From: Nectonema munidae
Lineage: Eukaryota; Nematomorpha; Nectonematoida; Nectonematidae
Length of the DNA stretch: 64,000 nucleotides
NCBI GenBank assembly: GCA_030549495.1
Contig: JAUIRK010001051.1
Coordinates: 1,116,001 to 1,180,000, forward strand
Direction: 5' to 3'
Both the position numbers and the translations under genes were made by a program. Position 1 is the stretch's first letter. Each line of letters begins with the position of its first letter. This document shows, one piece after another, positions 1 through 10,500 of this stretch. The notes below the pieces were generated by a model, which worked only from the letters and a program-made list of their open reading frames with translations, was not told where the DNA came from and ran no database searches.

Positions 1-2673
1 CTGTATATGTCCTTATACTTTAATAAAGAGTTATCATAGAATAATGAATTAGTATGGCTGATAAAAGATTTACGAAAAATTATCCTCAACGCTTTTTTCT
101 GAATTGCAAAAATGTTTGAGTTGCTGTGACCCCAATTAGATATGCTGTAATTTAGATGTGGTAAGAAGAGAGATTTATACAGCATCAAATGTATTTCAGG
201 TGATAGTATATTTTTTGTTTTTGTAAACATACTTATAATAGAACTTAGCTTACCTGATAAACTAGACAAATGCATATGCCAGTTTAGCTTATCATCTATC
301 AATAAGCCCAAATAATTAAGGTAATGCACACGCTCTATTTTTATTTTCTCAAATAATTGATCAGCATTGATTTTGCAATTTGTGAAGAACATGGCCTTTG
401 TTTTGCTTTTGTTGATTAGCATGCCATTATCATTAAGCCAGCTTTCAATATTAAAAAGATTTTCTTCAATACTTCTTGATACTATTTATGAAGATTTTTG
501 TGTAAAGACAGAAGAATCAAAGGGCAAAATCAAAGTCAAATCATCCGCATACATTACTATATCTGAGTCCGGAAAGTGCCCGAATATGTCATTTATAAAT
601 ACAATGAAAATAAGAGGAGCGAGAATGGAACCCTGTGGAACACCTGAGTTCACTAGTATGCTACTTGAAACCGCCGAATTAATAACTACTCTTTGGTATC
701 GATCTGATAAATATGAACTGAAAAATTTAATCAGACTTTTCGAAACACCAAGAAGGCGAAGTTTATGAAGAATTAAAGAGTGTGGGATGGACTCAAAGGC
801 TCGACTCAAATCCAAGAAAAAAGAAAAAACACTACTTTTAGCTTTCAGCTGATTAACAATTTTTTGTATAAATAATGAATGAAGAAGTTGCGTGGAGTGA
901 AATTTACGAAATCCGAATTGATTCTGATTGATAAGTAAGTTAGATTCAAAATAATTAACTAATTGTTTATATAGAATTCTCTCTAAGAGTTTGCCAACTG
1001 TACATATCAAAGAAACTGGGCGATAATTTGTAAGTAAATTATGATTACCTTTTTTGTATACTGGAAGAACTTTTGTAAGTTTAAATATTTTTGGAAAATA
1101 ATGAGAGTCTAAGCATCTGTTAAATCCGTTAAAGAGAATAGAACTAATATAGTTCCCAATAAGTTTTAAATGTCTAGCAGAAATATTGAAAAGGTCAGTT
1201 GCACTACTTTTTTTAAGTTCTTTAATACCGTAAAGAAGAAAAAAGTTAAAACATCATTCATCGTTAATGGCTTGAAAATAAATTCGTTATTAGCGCATAA
1301 AGATATTTGAGGATTGGGATAACTGCTTCTTGTATTGAAATTGCTACTAAAATGCTCATTAAACAAGACTGATATAGACAAATCATCCGAATATAACTTC
1401 TCTTCATGTAAAATTTCCAGTTTTTTGGTAATTCTAGGAAAAATTAGATTATTCATTTTTTTTCCACAGGGTTTTAGGGTTATTTTTCTTAGAGTCTAAG
1501 TATGCAGAAAAATGAGCTCTTTTAGCTTGACGAACCTTATGCTTGATAAGATTTCTTAATTCTTTATAATCATTTTTTAGTTTTCCTTGTAAAATATTAC
1601 TTGACTGTTTCAACTTTTTGTGTATATAATTTCTTTTATTTATCAAAAAAATGATTTCTCTGGTACACCAAGGGTTAGCTTTATGTTTTTTGACATTCGG
1701 TTTATGAATTAATTTTGTAGACTGTTGAACAAGATCAGACAAAATATTGATAAAAGAATCGAATAGTGTATCAATTGAACAATTTAGGTTATATACCAAA
1801 AACGAGTTCCAGTCCACACTTGAAGCTTTTTGTACAAAAAGGGTCTCATTAAAATGGGGAAACTTAGTTCTATTCATATTAGTAGATAAATCTAGAGAAA
1901 TAAGTATTGGATAGTGATCGGAGAATGACTCCTTTAAAATATAGGCTTTATATTTGAATTGATCTTTCTTGATAAAAAAATTATCTAATAAACTGTTGGA
2001 ATTTGCTCTTGTAATTTTTGTAATCACTGGTTTATAAAAAAACGATGACATTTCATTTAAAAAATCACACGAAAAATTAGACTCTTGATGCTTCAATAAA
2101 TCAACATTGAAATCGCCACAGAAAATATTATAATAATCATTATTTTGTGACTTTACAAGGTTTGTAAATTCAAACAGAAACAACTCTCTGTCTTCAGAAC
2201 CGTACCTAGGTGGACGATATATATTATTTATAATAACATTCCTGGATTTACTAGATATCGAAATTGAAAAAACTTCAAAGGTATTTAAAAGGTAATCATT
2301 AGTAATTATGTTAGCTTTAATAGAATTATGTATATAAAATCCAATCCCCGAATGAGAAGTCAGATGGCATGGAAGAGAATAAAATGTGTAAGAATTTAGA
2401 TTGAAAAAATTAAATTCATTTGATAAAATCCAGGTCTCTTGTAAACAAATTACATGAATTGTCTTAGAATGACAGTGAGAAAAATCAATTAAAAATTTCT
2501 CCAAACAATGAAAGTTTGGAATTCAAAGACTGGATATTTATCGAAACTACATTAAAATTGAAAAGTTTAGTGCTTGAACAATAATCTATAAAATCAGAAC
2601 TATCAGAATGTGAACTTTCAAAAAAATCGTCTAAAAAACAGATATTGTTGAGATCTAAATTATCGTCAACCAT
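1..2673 (-). pseudogene. LINE ORF2: AP endonuclease + reverse transcriptase (several frameshifts, partial)
   Basis: ORF2 starts at the ATG at 2673 (MVDDNLDL). The endonuclease occupies about 2560-1700, with CLQETW, GIGFYIHNS, NNIYRPPR and the CGDFNVDLL core. The RT follows from about 1150 (PVYKKGNHN, NYRPVSLI) through QFGFR, FLDLSRAF, GVPQGSILAPLIF and YADDLT at about 540. After a frame change near 490 the thumb region continues (ESWLNDNGMLINKSKTKAM, then YLGLLIDDKLNW at about 310-275) and stays readable to base 1. The rest of the C-terminus lies outside. Frame breaks near 2500, 1450 and 490, plus a decayed stretch at 1010-1166, make it non-functional. Confidence 0.85.
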
Positions 2674-3771
2674 CAGTAGTTGTAATAGTATTTGATAATA
2701 TAAATTTCCGTTCTTTTTGAACCAGTGGACATAAAGAACTTACAGCAATATGATTATTAATTTCTGACTTACTGTTGATGCAATTGATACATTTATGTTT
2801 TTCATTATCATTTTTGTGTGGACAATTTTTGGCATCATGTGAATCTGAACAATATATGCATTTGGGAGATGATATGTTCTTACATTTAGAGGACTTATGT
2901 CCAAACTGGCAGCAAACAGTACATTGAGTCTGAGAAGCATAATCGTAAATTCTAATTTTCTTTAAACACATATAAATAAAATCAAAATTTACTTTTAAAA
3001 TAGAACGCATCTGAGGAGAAACTTCACAAATAACACTTTTATAAGCTTTGTCTTTTTTAGGAATGGAGAACAATATTTTAATTGAGTCTGGATTGTCTTT
3101 CAAGAAAGAAGAAACATGATCATTTTTTACTGAAAAAGAAGATAAAAATTCATTATTATCCATTGAAGTAGGTACAAAAGGAATTATTATTCTTGGCTTA
3201 AACTTGACTGATTTTGAAAATTTGTACTTCTCGGTAAAGTTTGAGTCTTTCACAAATTTTTCTTCAGCTTCTTTTAGAGTAACTTTGGAAGGAAAAAAAA
3301 TTTTTGCTTTATTTTTAGTAGAAGAAATGTTATCAACCTTTGTTGAGGAAAGCACAACACTTGCATAACTTTTGAAATTTTCAAAATTTTTATTATCTGA
3401 TTTATCTTTGTAATTCACAGTCAAATAATTATTATTTTTCTCAGTCGATGTAATATTATCCTTGGAAATTGTACTTTTTGCGTTAAACAATTTTTTTCTA
3501 TTTTATCAAGTTTTTCTATTACAGTATCGCATTTACATGTTGTACTAGACTTGGATGAAGTCTTGTTGATATTCGAGCTGCAACAGGTGGTACAATTCCA
3601 ACGCAAACCGGATGAAAAAAATTTATCCAGGGCTTGAAAAAGTTCCGTATCAACTTTTTGGCATGAATAGCAAAACCATTTGGAACAAGAAGAACAATGA
3701 ATCATATCTTGACATTTAGTAGCTTTACAGAACGTACATGTCCAAATATTATCTTTGCTCTTTTTTCCCAT
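2666..3771 (-). pseudogene. LINE ORF1: PHD finger plus zinc-knuckle nucleic-acid-binding protein (frameshifted)
   Basis: The ORF1 product would bind element RNA. The first piece (3421-3771) begins MGKKSKDN and has a Cys-rich PHD-like finger (WTCTFCKATKC, then HCSSCSKWFCYSC, then WNCTTCC). The second piece (2666-3490, next frame) is lysine-rich, then has CTVCCQFGHKSSKC, CIYCSDSHDAKNC and a third Cys/His cluster near its C-terminus. One frameshift around 3480 separates the two. It ends at a TGA that overlaps the ORF2 start codon. Confidence 0.8.
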
Positions 3772-3994
3772 AGCAAAATAAATATAAATAAAAAAATAAA
3801 AATAAAAAAAAATAAAAGAGAAAACAAAAAAAAAATTTTTTAATTTGAAAGTTAGAAAGCACCATTAAAAGTTGGAGATGATGATGATGATTTGATTTCT
3901 CTAAGACAAATGAGAAAAAAGAGACGCCATTTTAAAGTTGGATCAAATTAATGAATACATCAAATTGAAATAGTTTTGCAACTGATGGAAAGAC

Positions 3995-4097
3995 GTTCAT
4001 GAGGATACACTTTTTGATACCAAAAGTTTTTCATGACCCCTGTAAAAACTTCAAACGACCCCCAAAGGGGCCACAACCCCCAGGTTAAGAACCACTG
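3995..4097 (-). repeat. One end of a hAT-type DNA transposon
   Basis: On the minus strand the sequence begins CAGTGGTTCTTAACC at 4097 and continues with a G/C-rich stretch (gggggttgtggcccc). This is a typical hAT terminus. No partner end was found to the left, where the LINE 5' end lies, so this copy is truncated. Confidence 0.6.
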
Positions 4098-4497
4098 GGT
4101 TAGGTAGTAGTGCTCAAGCGACCCGATTCTAACCATGTTAGTAATCAAGCTTTCACTAGACATTAAGATTGTTTCTCACTTTGGGAGCGTTCGCGTAAGG
4201 ATTGTATCTTTCACTCAGCTGTATTTATATATTTGAAACACACTCTTGTAAAATAAACCGCTATTTTGCTCTTTTTAAGTCAAATGGTGACGTGTAAAAA
4301 ATGTTTGAAGTTTTGTACTATCATTTGAACCTAAAATTTCCCTACGTTATAATATATATATTAACACGTAACATTATCAAGGTTAGAATTTTGGAGGCAT
4401 TTCCCTTTATTGTATTTTATATTTTTATCAGTAATAAATCTATGAACTGTTTCACTTCTATTTATTTTGATGAAATGATAACTATTCGGTTTCTTAA

Positions 4498-7032
4498 CCC
4501 TCAAAAGTACAAACATTTTAACAACCTTAGAAGGATATGTGTAACAAAATGTTACAATGTTTTAATCCTATAATTAAATATAAGCTTTTTTGAATATATA
4601 AACTAAATTTTATGAATTTTCTATTACTTAAAGTTTTTTTATTATTTTTCAATAATTTGTCATGCTTTTGCGTAAAAAAAAATTTATTCAAAAATTCATA
4701 AAAATTATGTATATGAACAATTAGAGCATACACATGTTCTAATAATATTTCTATGTGAAGGGCAAGCAAAATTTTGAGACTCATCACATTTTGATCTAGC
4801 AACTTTCGAGCATGTTCTACATCTTCCTAAAATTTTCACAGCATCTTGAACGAAAGGAATAGTAGGTTGAGTAAAGCCAAGAAGATATGCTGCTTCCTTT
4901 GTAGAACGTGGTAAATTTTTGTTAATCAAATGACGTTTCGATGCACTCGGTTTGGCTAAATCCTTAGCAAGATTTCTCAAAAAAACTTTTCTATTTATTT
5001 TTGTTTCAGCTTTTTTCATCAAAATAAAGGCGTTCAAGGCGCTAACATCTAACATATTAAAAAAAAGAAGAAGAGGCCATCTCGATGTCTTTCTTCTACA
5101 GGTAAAGTACTCAATATTTTGATCCATTTGATCTACACCCTTTTTCCCAAAATTATAATCCAAGATCATTTGCGGCTTCTTCTTTACCGTTTCGCTTACT
5201 TCATTTCCAGAATGAGAATAACTCAAGAGAACAACATTCTTATTTTTTTTTGGTGTGTAGGAAACTAAGGACACTTTGTTTTTGTGATCGTGAAGAAAAA
5301 TCGAAGATTCAATTTCACGTTTTTTATTTCTTAGAGTTTGAGGTACTTCTTTTCTTTGAACACGCATTGTTCCCAGTAGTGTCAAGTTGATTTCTAGTAA
5401 CGATAAAGCAAGTGAATGGGAAGTAAAGAAATTATCAGTAACTATTTCTCTACCAGAGTTTTTAAATGGCTGAACCAATTCTAAAACAACATCTTTACCC
5501 AATCCTTTATGAACGTTATTATTTTCTTTACCTTTGTATATTTTAGCATTCAATGCAAATCCACTCTCCGATTCACATAACCAAAAAATTTTCACTCCAT
5601 ATTTTCGAGGCTTTGGTGGCATATAGGTTCTTCCTGGTGCTTTTCCTCTGTAGCCAACTGGCTGCTCATCTACTGTTAAAGTTTCCTTGGGAATATAATA
5701 TTTTCTTAAGTTTATTAAAGAATCCTGCCAAATTTCTGAAATTGCAGCACCTAGTTTGTCTATAGTCTTGCTTTTTTTTTTCTCTCGAAAATGATCAAAT
5801 CGTACAGTTCTAAGAAAAAATTTAAATCTATGATACGACATAACAGCTCTATAGAATGGAGAGCTTTCAACGGGGTTCCACAAGTCTTGTAAAGTTTTTA
5901 TGATCCAGTCCTGCATATAACAAAATGGCAATGCATGCTTTTATTTCATCAAAACAAAATTTAGTCATATAGTTGTAATGTTTTGTTGTATGCAGTATGT
6001 CCGAAACTTTACGATTGGTGAATTTCAATATAGTATGTAAGATGTTAGTGTCTATAAAGCAATGAAAATAATCTGATTCTTTTTTTGAGTGGAATAAGGA
6101 TCTACCTTTAAATTGACATAAATTTCTCTTACGACTTCTATTTAGAAATGGAAGTGTAGAATATTTTATTCCGTTTGCATCTTCTGTCACCTCATCAGAT
6201 TTTAGATTAGAGTCATCTGTGTTTTCACTATCACTTGAATCTTGAAAGGGAAATAGAGAGTTATTTGTATACAAATCGTCTTCATAATCAGAACTCGAAT
6301 AAGTATATTCACTGTTAAAATTTTGTTCGCAGTCATCTTCTTTTTCAGCTTGGTATGTTGAAGATAATTCGCTTTTCAAAATCGTATCACAAACTCCATA
6401 AATTTCTGAAACGTCTTCATTATCAAATTCTAAATCATCGCTCTCCTCTTCGTTACTTTCAGGGAATTCAGAAGAAAATTTTTCAAAAATATAATGTTTA
6501 CTCTTCTTGGAAGACATTTTTAAAATATTAAAAAGAATAATAAAATATAAATTTAAAAAATAATAAATTTTTCGGAAAATGTATATGTAACAAAATGTTA
6601 CATTTGTACTTATAAAGTAAAAATCAGTTTATTTCGAAAATACTTCAAATATTTTATTTAATATTTAGGGAATGTATTAAGACAAGTAATATTTTCATAC
6701 TTTTAAAAAATAATTTTATTTATCATTATAGTTTTTGAGAAACACTAATAAAAAAGAATATTTTAACAAAATGTTACAGGATATACTAGTGAGGGATGTA
6801 TATAATGAATATTTTTCAAGTGTTTTTAAAATGTAATAAAATATTTTTATAAATGAAATTCCATATGTGCCTCCTCATTCTTACATTAAATTGCGAAAAA
6901 TTGCTCATTTATAATTTCATTTATAAAAATATTTTTTTAGATTTTAAAAACACCAGAAAATTATTCATTATATTACATTAAATGTAAGGAAATATTTTTT
7001 TAATGAAGTTCCATGTGTGCCTTTTATTTAGG
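4498..7032 (-). mobile_element. piggyBac-type DNA transposon, flanked by TTAA
   Basis: TTAA lies at 4494-4497 and 7033-7036. The enclosed 2.5 kb carries a piggyBac transposase on the minus strand. The termini (CCCTCAAAAG and, inverted, CCTAAATAAAAGG) are only loosely alike, so the exact ends are less certain than the coding part. Copies of the palindrome tgtaacaaaatgttaca lie near both ends (4540-4556, 6586-6602, and most of it at 6763-6778) and are candidate transposase-binding sites. A further small inverted repeat occupies about 6802-6970. Confidence 0.65.
4705..6517 (-). pseudogene. piggyBac transposase (one frameshift)
   Basis: DDD-family transposase that would excise and insert DNA at TTAA. 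The N-terminal 216 codons (5867-6517, start MSSKKSKHYIFE) are strongly acidic. The following 408 codons (4705-5931, next frame) hold the catalytic core: TVDEQPVGYRG (first Asp, residue 88 of this piece), IVTDNFFTS (second Asp, 166) and GKKGVDQMDQ (third Asp, 267). The C-terminus is a Cys/His-rich zinc-binding domain (CRTCSKVARSKC, CPSHRN, CVCSNC). The two pieces overlap at about 5867-5931, which implies a single frameshift. All three Asp residues are kept, so inactivation looks recent. Confidence 0.85.
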
Positions 7033-7416
7033 TTAAGAAACCTATGATTAAATAGTTATTAAATTTCCAATGCAAAATGCATCCCAAAATGCTATAAAAT
7101 CAGCTATAAATGATATTTTATATCATTTCATCAAGATAAATAGAAGTGAAACAGTTCAAAGATTTATTGTTGAACTAAGCAAAGACAAAAAATGTATTAA
7201 AAGGATGATATTGCACAACCATTTTGATTAAATATACTATTGTGTTTTAAGGAATTGAAATAGCCAAATTAGTTTTAATTAAATAACAATTATGTATTTT
7301 TGGAAGTTGAAATTGCCACAAGAATTATCAACCCCCTCTATTACTAAAGAAAAGGAATTGACGCTATTAATATACTACTTATACTTTATTTATATTTATC
7401 ATGCTTAATTTTATAG

Positions 7417-7556
7417 GAGACGAGCTGGAGATAATGATTTGTCCTGAAGGAATATTTCCAGTTATAGCGTATCTTCAAAATCATCATGCTTGCCAGTTTA
7501 CGAACATATCAGATATAACCGCCGTTGATGTTCCTAGTAGAAAGTTTAGATTTGAA
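7417..7556 (+). CDS. NDUFS3: NDUFS3 exon (earliest seen)
   Basis: Acceptor ttttatag, then GA GAC GAG. The exon starts two bases into a codon, so an upstream exon must end with one base. It encodes [15 protein letters not shown] to SRKFRFE. The donor is gtattg, a weaker site than those of the other exons. Confidence 0.92.
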
Positions 7557-10500
7557 GTATTGTTTTCCTTTTTTCTTTTAACTTTTTTACCCTTTTTTTC
7601 ATTTTTTACACGTGGCAAGGATTTGTAATTAGGGCTGTGAAGGTAGGACATTAAGTAAGAAACTTCGTTTAACGTCCTTTGTTCCCGAATCCGCAGGATA
7701 AGACGTGCCTCAAACATACAAATTTGTGGGACTTTTTTTATTGGAGCGTGGTCCATTTCTTGACGTCAACTGGATGGCATCAGATTAAACAACAAGAAGT
7801 TATATTTCGGGTACATCGGGAATCGGACCCGAGACCTTTGGAATGAAATCCCTGAGGTCTGACCACCATGCCACCCATACCCTAACAAGCAATCCACTAT
7901 AACTCCTATTTCATCATTTTTGGAGCTTCTACTCCATCTCCATACCATGAAGTTATATCTGTTTCTATGAGAGAAAAGTTAACAGTTGGAAAATACAAGG
8001 AAGTTATTTTCTTCCTTTTTTGGCGAGTGTGATGTAAAAGAGTGTTATCGTCAAATATTGCGTTTTTCATGTATGTGCTTTTGTCGTTTAGTATCGTGAT
8101 AGAGATGATTTAGTGGGTGTCAGGACAAAACCCCCGGACGACATAATCCCCCTAGACAAATCCCCCTAACAAAGTCTTACCTGAGAAAATCCCCCTAATC
8201 GTTAGAAAGGAAATGTCCTCTGAATAAAATCGCGTATATCAAATCAATAGAGAAGTATATTTTCCAAAAAAATATAATAGAAATGCTAATATATTTATTT
8301 AAAGAACAAACAATTGATTAAAATCCCAAGTTGAACGCAATGCCTTTGAGATCCTTCAAATAAGAATTTTCTTGATATGTCAGCACAATTGAATTAATTC
8401 TTTATATTTTTTTCTGGGTGGTTCGCTAGCAAAACCTGCAGTAATTTGAGCCATCTTAACCTCTTGAAAATTAATTTCTTGCTTCAACAGTTGAATGAAT
8501 TTCCATATTACCATATGTGAACACTGAACACCCAGCAAAGGATACAAAGCTTCCATGCCATCCTTCCAAAGAGTTATTAGTACAATTAGGTTTCGCGTTT
8601 GTTTTAAAATACATATTCCACAGAGATATACTAAATGTGGGATTTCGACGTAGTCTCCTACATGGTCTGCCAATATAGAGATATTCGAAATAATCCAAAA
8701 TTGGCATAATTTCTTCAGGTCTTATGTCATAGAGTTTTTCAAACGCTTCACAAACAGATTCAGGAGGAATAAAAGCAAGAGCTGGTATCATTCTCATTTT
8801 AAGTGAAAATTCTTCATTTTCTTGATATTGCTTTTGGAAGTAAAACTCTTGTATTTTCCTGTAAATATTTTGGCATAAATGAAAAAAGCAACCCTTAACT
8901 TTAGCTTTTTCGAAATCGTTCATTATACATCTAGGACTACAATTAATAAAGTCTTCTTCTATAAATTTGATGTATCTTGTTTGGGTCTTACCCAGAAATA
9001 ATGCATAGATGCAAGGTATAGTATGACGCTCTACCAAAGCATGAATTGTATAGAGTTGAAAAAAATTTCAGGTACCACTTTAAATGTTCCATCTAAACAG
9101 CAATGGGAATGATTTTTCAAGAAATTTACGCTTTTGGTCCTTCCAAATATCAACATTCTTTTATTTTCAAATATTGAATCGTGCAACAGAACATTTTCAC
9201 CGCTACTTCTTTTACATCGTTTTCGGGTAAAACAAGACCAAGAGCACTTGATGGCAACGGTAAATAATTTATCTTTTTTTGCTTGAAGCGTCGGACATCT
9301 CTTCGGAGAAAATGGATGGAAGGTCATTTTGCAGTCACTTCCTCTGATATAGATGCACAACTATCAGCAGTTATTTGTTGCGTGGTTTCTTGCGTATATT
9401 GTGCACGTTCTTTAATTGTTTGCATTACTTTTGTGGCTTTACATTTTGCTGTATCTGGTGCGTGTGTATGGATGGTCGTGCAACTCACCAATAATTTTAT
9501 CTTGCTTTACAAGAAGCTTCGGATTTCCTTCTTTCACATTCGTATGACACCACACCGTTCGCCAAATCTTTTTGCTTAATGTAAATACCTCCATAAATCA
9601 ACTTCACTTTTTTTTTGCTTTTAACAAACTCCATCTTGGACAAATGAAAAAATTATTTTTACACTAGAACCTTGTGAAAAATTTACATCAAAAGATGAGC
9701 AGCCTTAAAAACAGATGTAAAATATCTGTTTGTTTTATTTTGTTTCTGCACTATTTTTCTTTTTCTTATATGAGATTATACTTCATAATTAGTTTAATTC
9801 CCTGAAACTATAAACTTACAAACAAATACTAAATTGAAGCAAAAAATTAAGTGTGTGGATATTAGGGTATAGAAAATGTAGGATTAACTACATCTTTTTC
9901 TGTTGCAGCAAAAAAGTATTGTAAATCTGTGACAAGCCCTACACATCGTTGATAAGGCGTTGTGAGGGAAAGCGAACATTAGGGTACAGTTAATGTAAGA
10001 GGATTAACTACATCATACCCCGTCGCATCAAAAAAGTATCGAGTTACATGTTACAAGTTATACACCAATTAATACACAAATTGAAAATTTTCATTATGTC
10101 TTCCGGGGGATTTTGTCTAGGGGATTATGTCCTCCGGAGGATTTTGTTTTAGTACCGATTTAGTGGGTGTTGTTAATTTGCGGTTTTGTCTCTTAGGTTT
10201 CATGTATGTATATTAATGTGTTTTTGGATGGGGATTATAAATGTTTCTGTGTGTAGGTGTTGTGTGTCGGTGTCTAATATGAGGCCTGTTGTTATACGCA
10301 ATGCTGTGTTTTGAATGGTTTGTAAATTTGTTTTGTTGGATTGTGATATAATCTTACTCCATTTTATGCCGTATTCTATTATAGGAGGTGTAATGTTTTT
10401 ATTGGTGATGATTGGTTAATGCTCAATGACATTTAGTCTCTTGTGTGTACTTGTTGTATGTGATCTTGAGGTCAAATAATATTACAAGAATTTTGGATGT

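Larger units (their letters stand above)
1..3950 (-). mobile_element. Non-LTR retrotransposon (LINE, CR1/Jockey-like), 3' end off window
   Basis: A near full-length LINE read on the minus strand. In order it has a probable 5' UTR (about 3772-3950), ORF1 with a PHD-like finger and three zinc-knuckle-like motifs, and ORF2 with an APE-type endonuclease and a reverse transcriptase that runs to base 1. ORF1 and ORF2 overlap by eight bases: ORF1 ends at 2666 and the ORF2 ATG is at 2673. Copying would be by target-primed reverse transcription. At least four frame breaks split the ORFs (near 3480, 2500, 1450 and 490), so this copy is dead. The PHD plus knuckle ORF1 and the RT motifs (GVPQGSILAPLIF, YADD) fit the CR1/Jockey group. 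The clade is not resolved from these motifs. Confidence 0.85.
4425..7185. repeat. Palindromic repeat split at its centre by a piggyBac
   Basis: The left arm (about 4425-4493) and the right arm (about 7037-7185) are inverted copies of each other. Both contain tgaactgtttcacttct and gatgaaatgata and run into ggtttc at the TTAA. With the piggyBac removed, the centre would read ggtttcTTAAgaaacc, a perfect 16-bp palindrome. The right arm is longer, with roughly 80 bp not present on the left. Confidence 0.6.
8116..10156 (-). mobile_element. Mutator-like element (MULE) with FLYWCH-type transposase
   Basis: A 2.04 kb DNA transposon with terminal inverted repeats of about 50 bp. The left end (GGTGTCAGGACAAAAC) and inverted right end (GGTACTAAAACAAAAT) align without gaps, and every mismatch is a transition. 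The target duplication gatttagtg (8107-8115 and 10157-10165) is 9 bp, usual for MULEs. It is inserted in the AC-rich LINE, whose sequence resumes on both sides. Confidence 0.85.

Noticed and set aside
3960-4163. 67-codon minus-strand frame
   Set aside because: It reads through a hAT terminal repeat.
8107-10170. 14-bp target duplication for the MULE
   Set aside because: The ends align better if the element starts at GGT, leaving the usual 9 bp.
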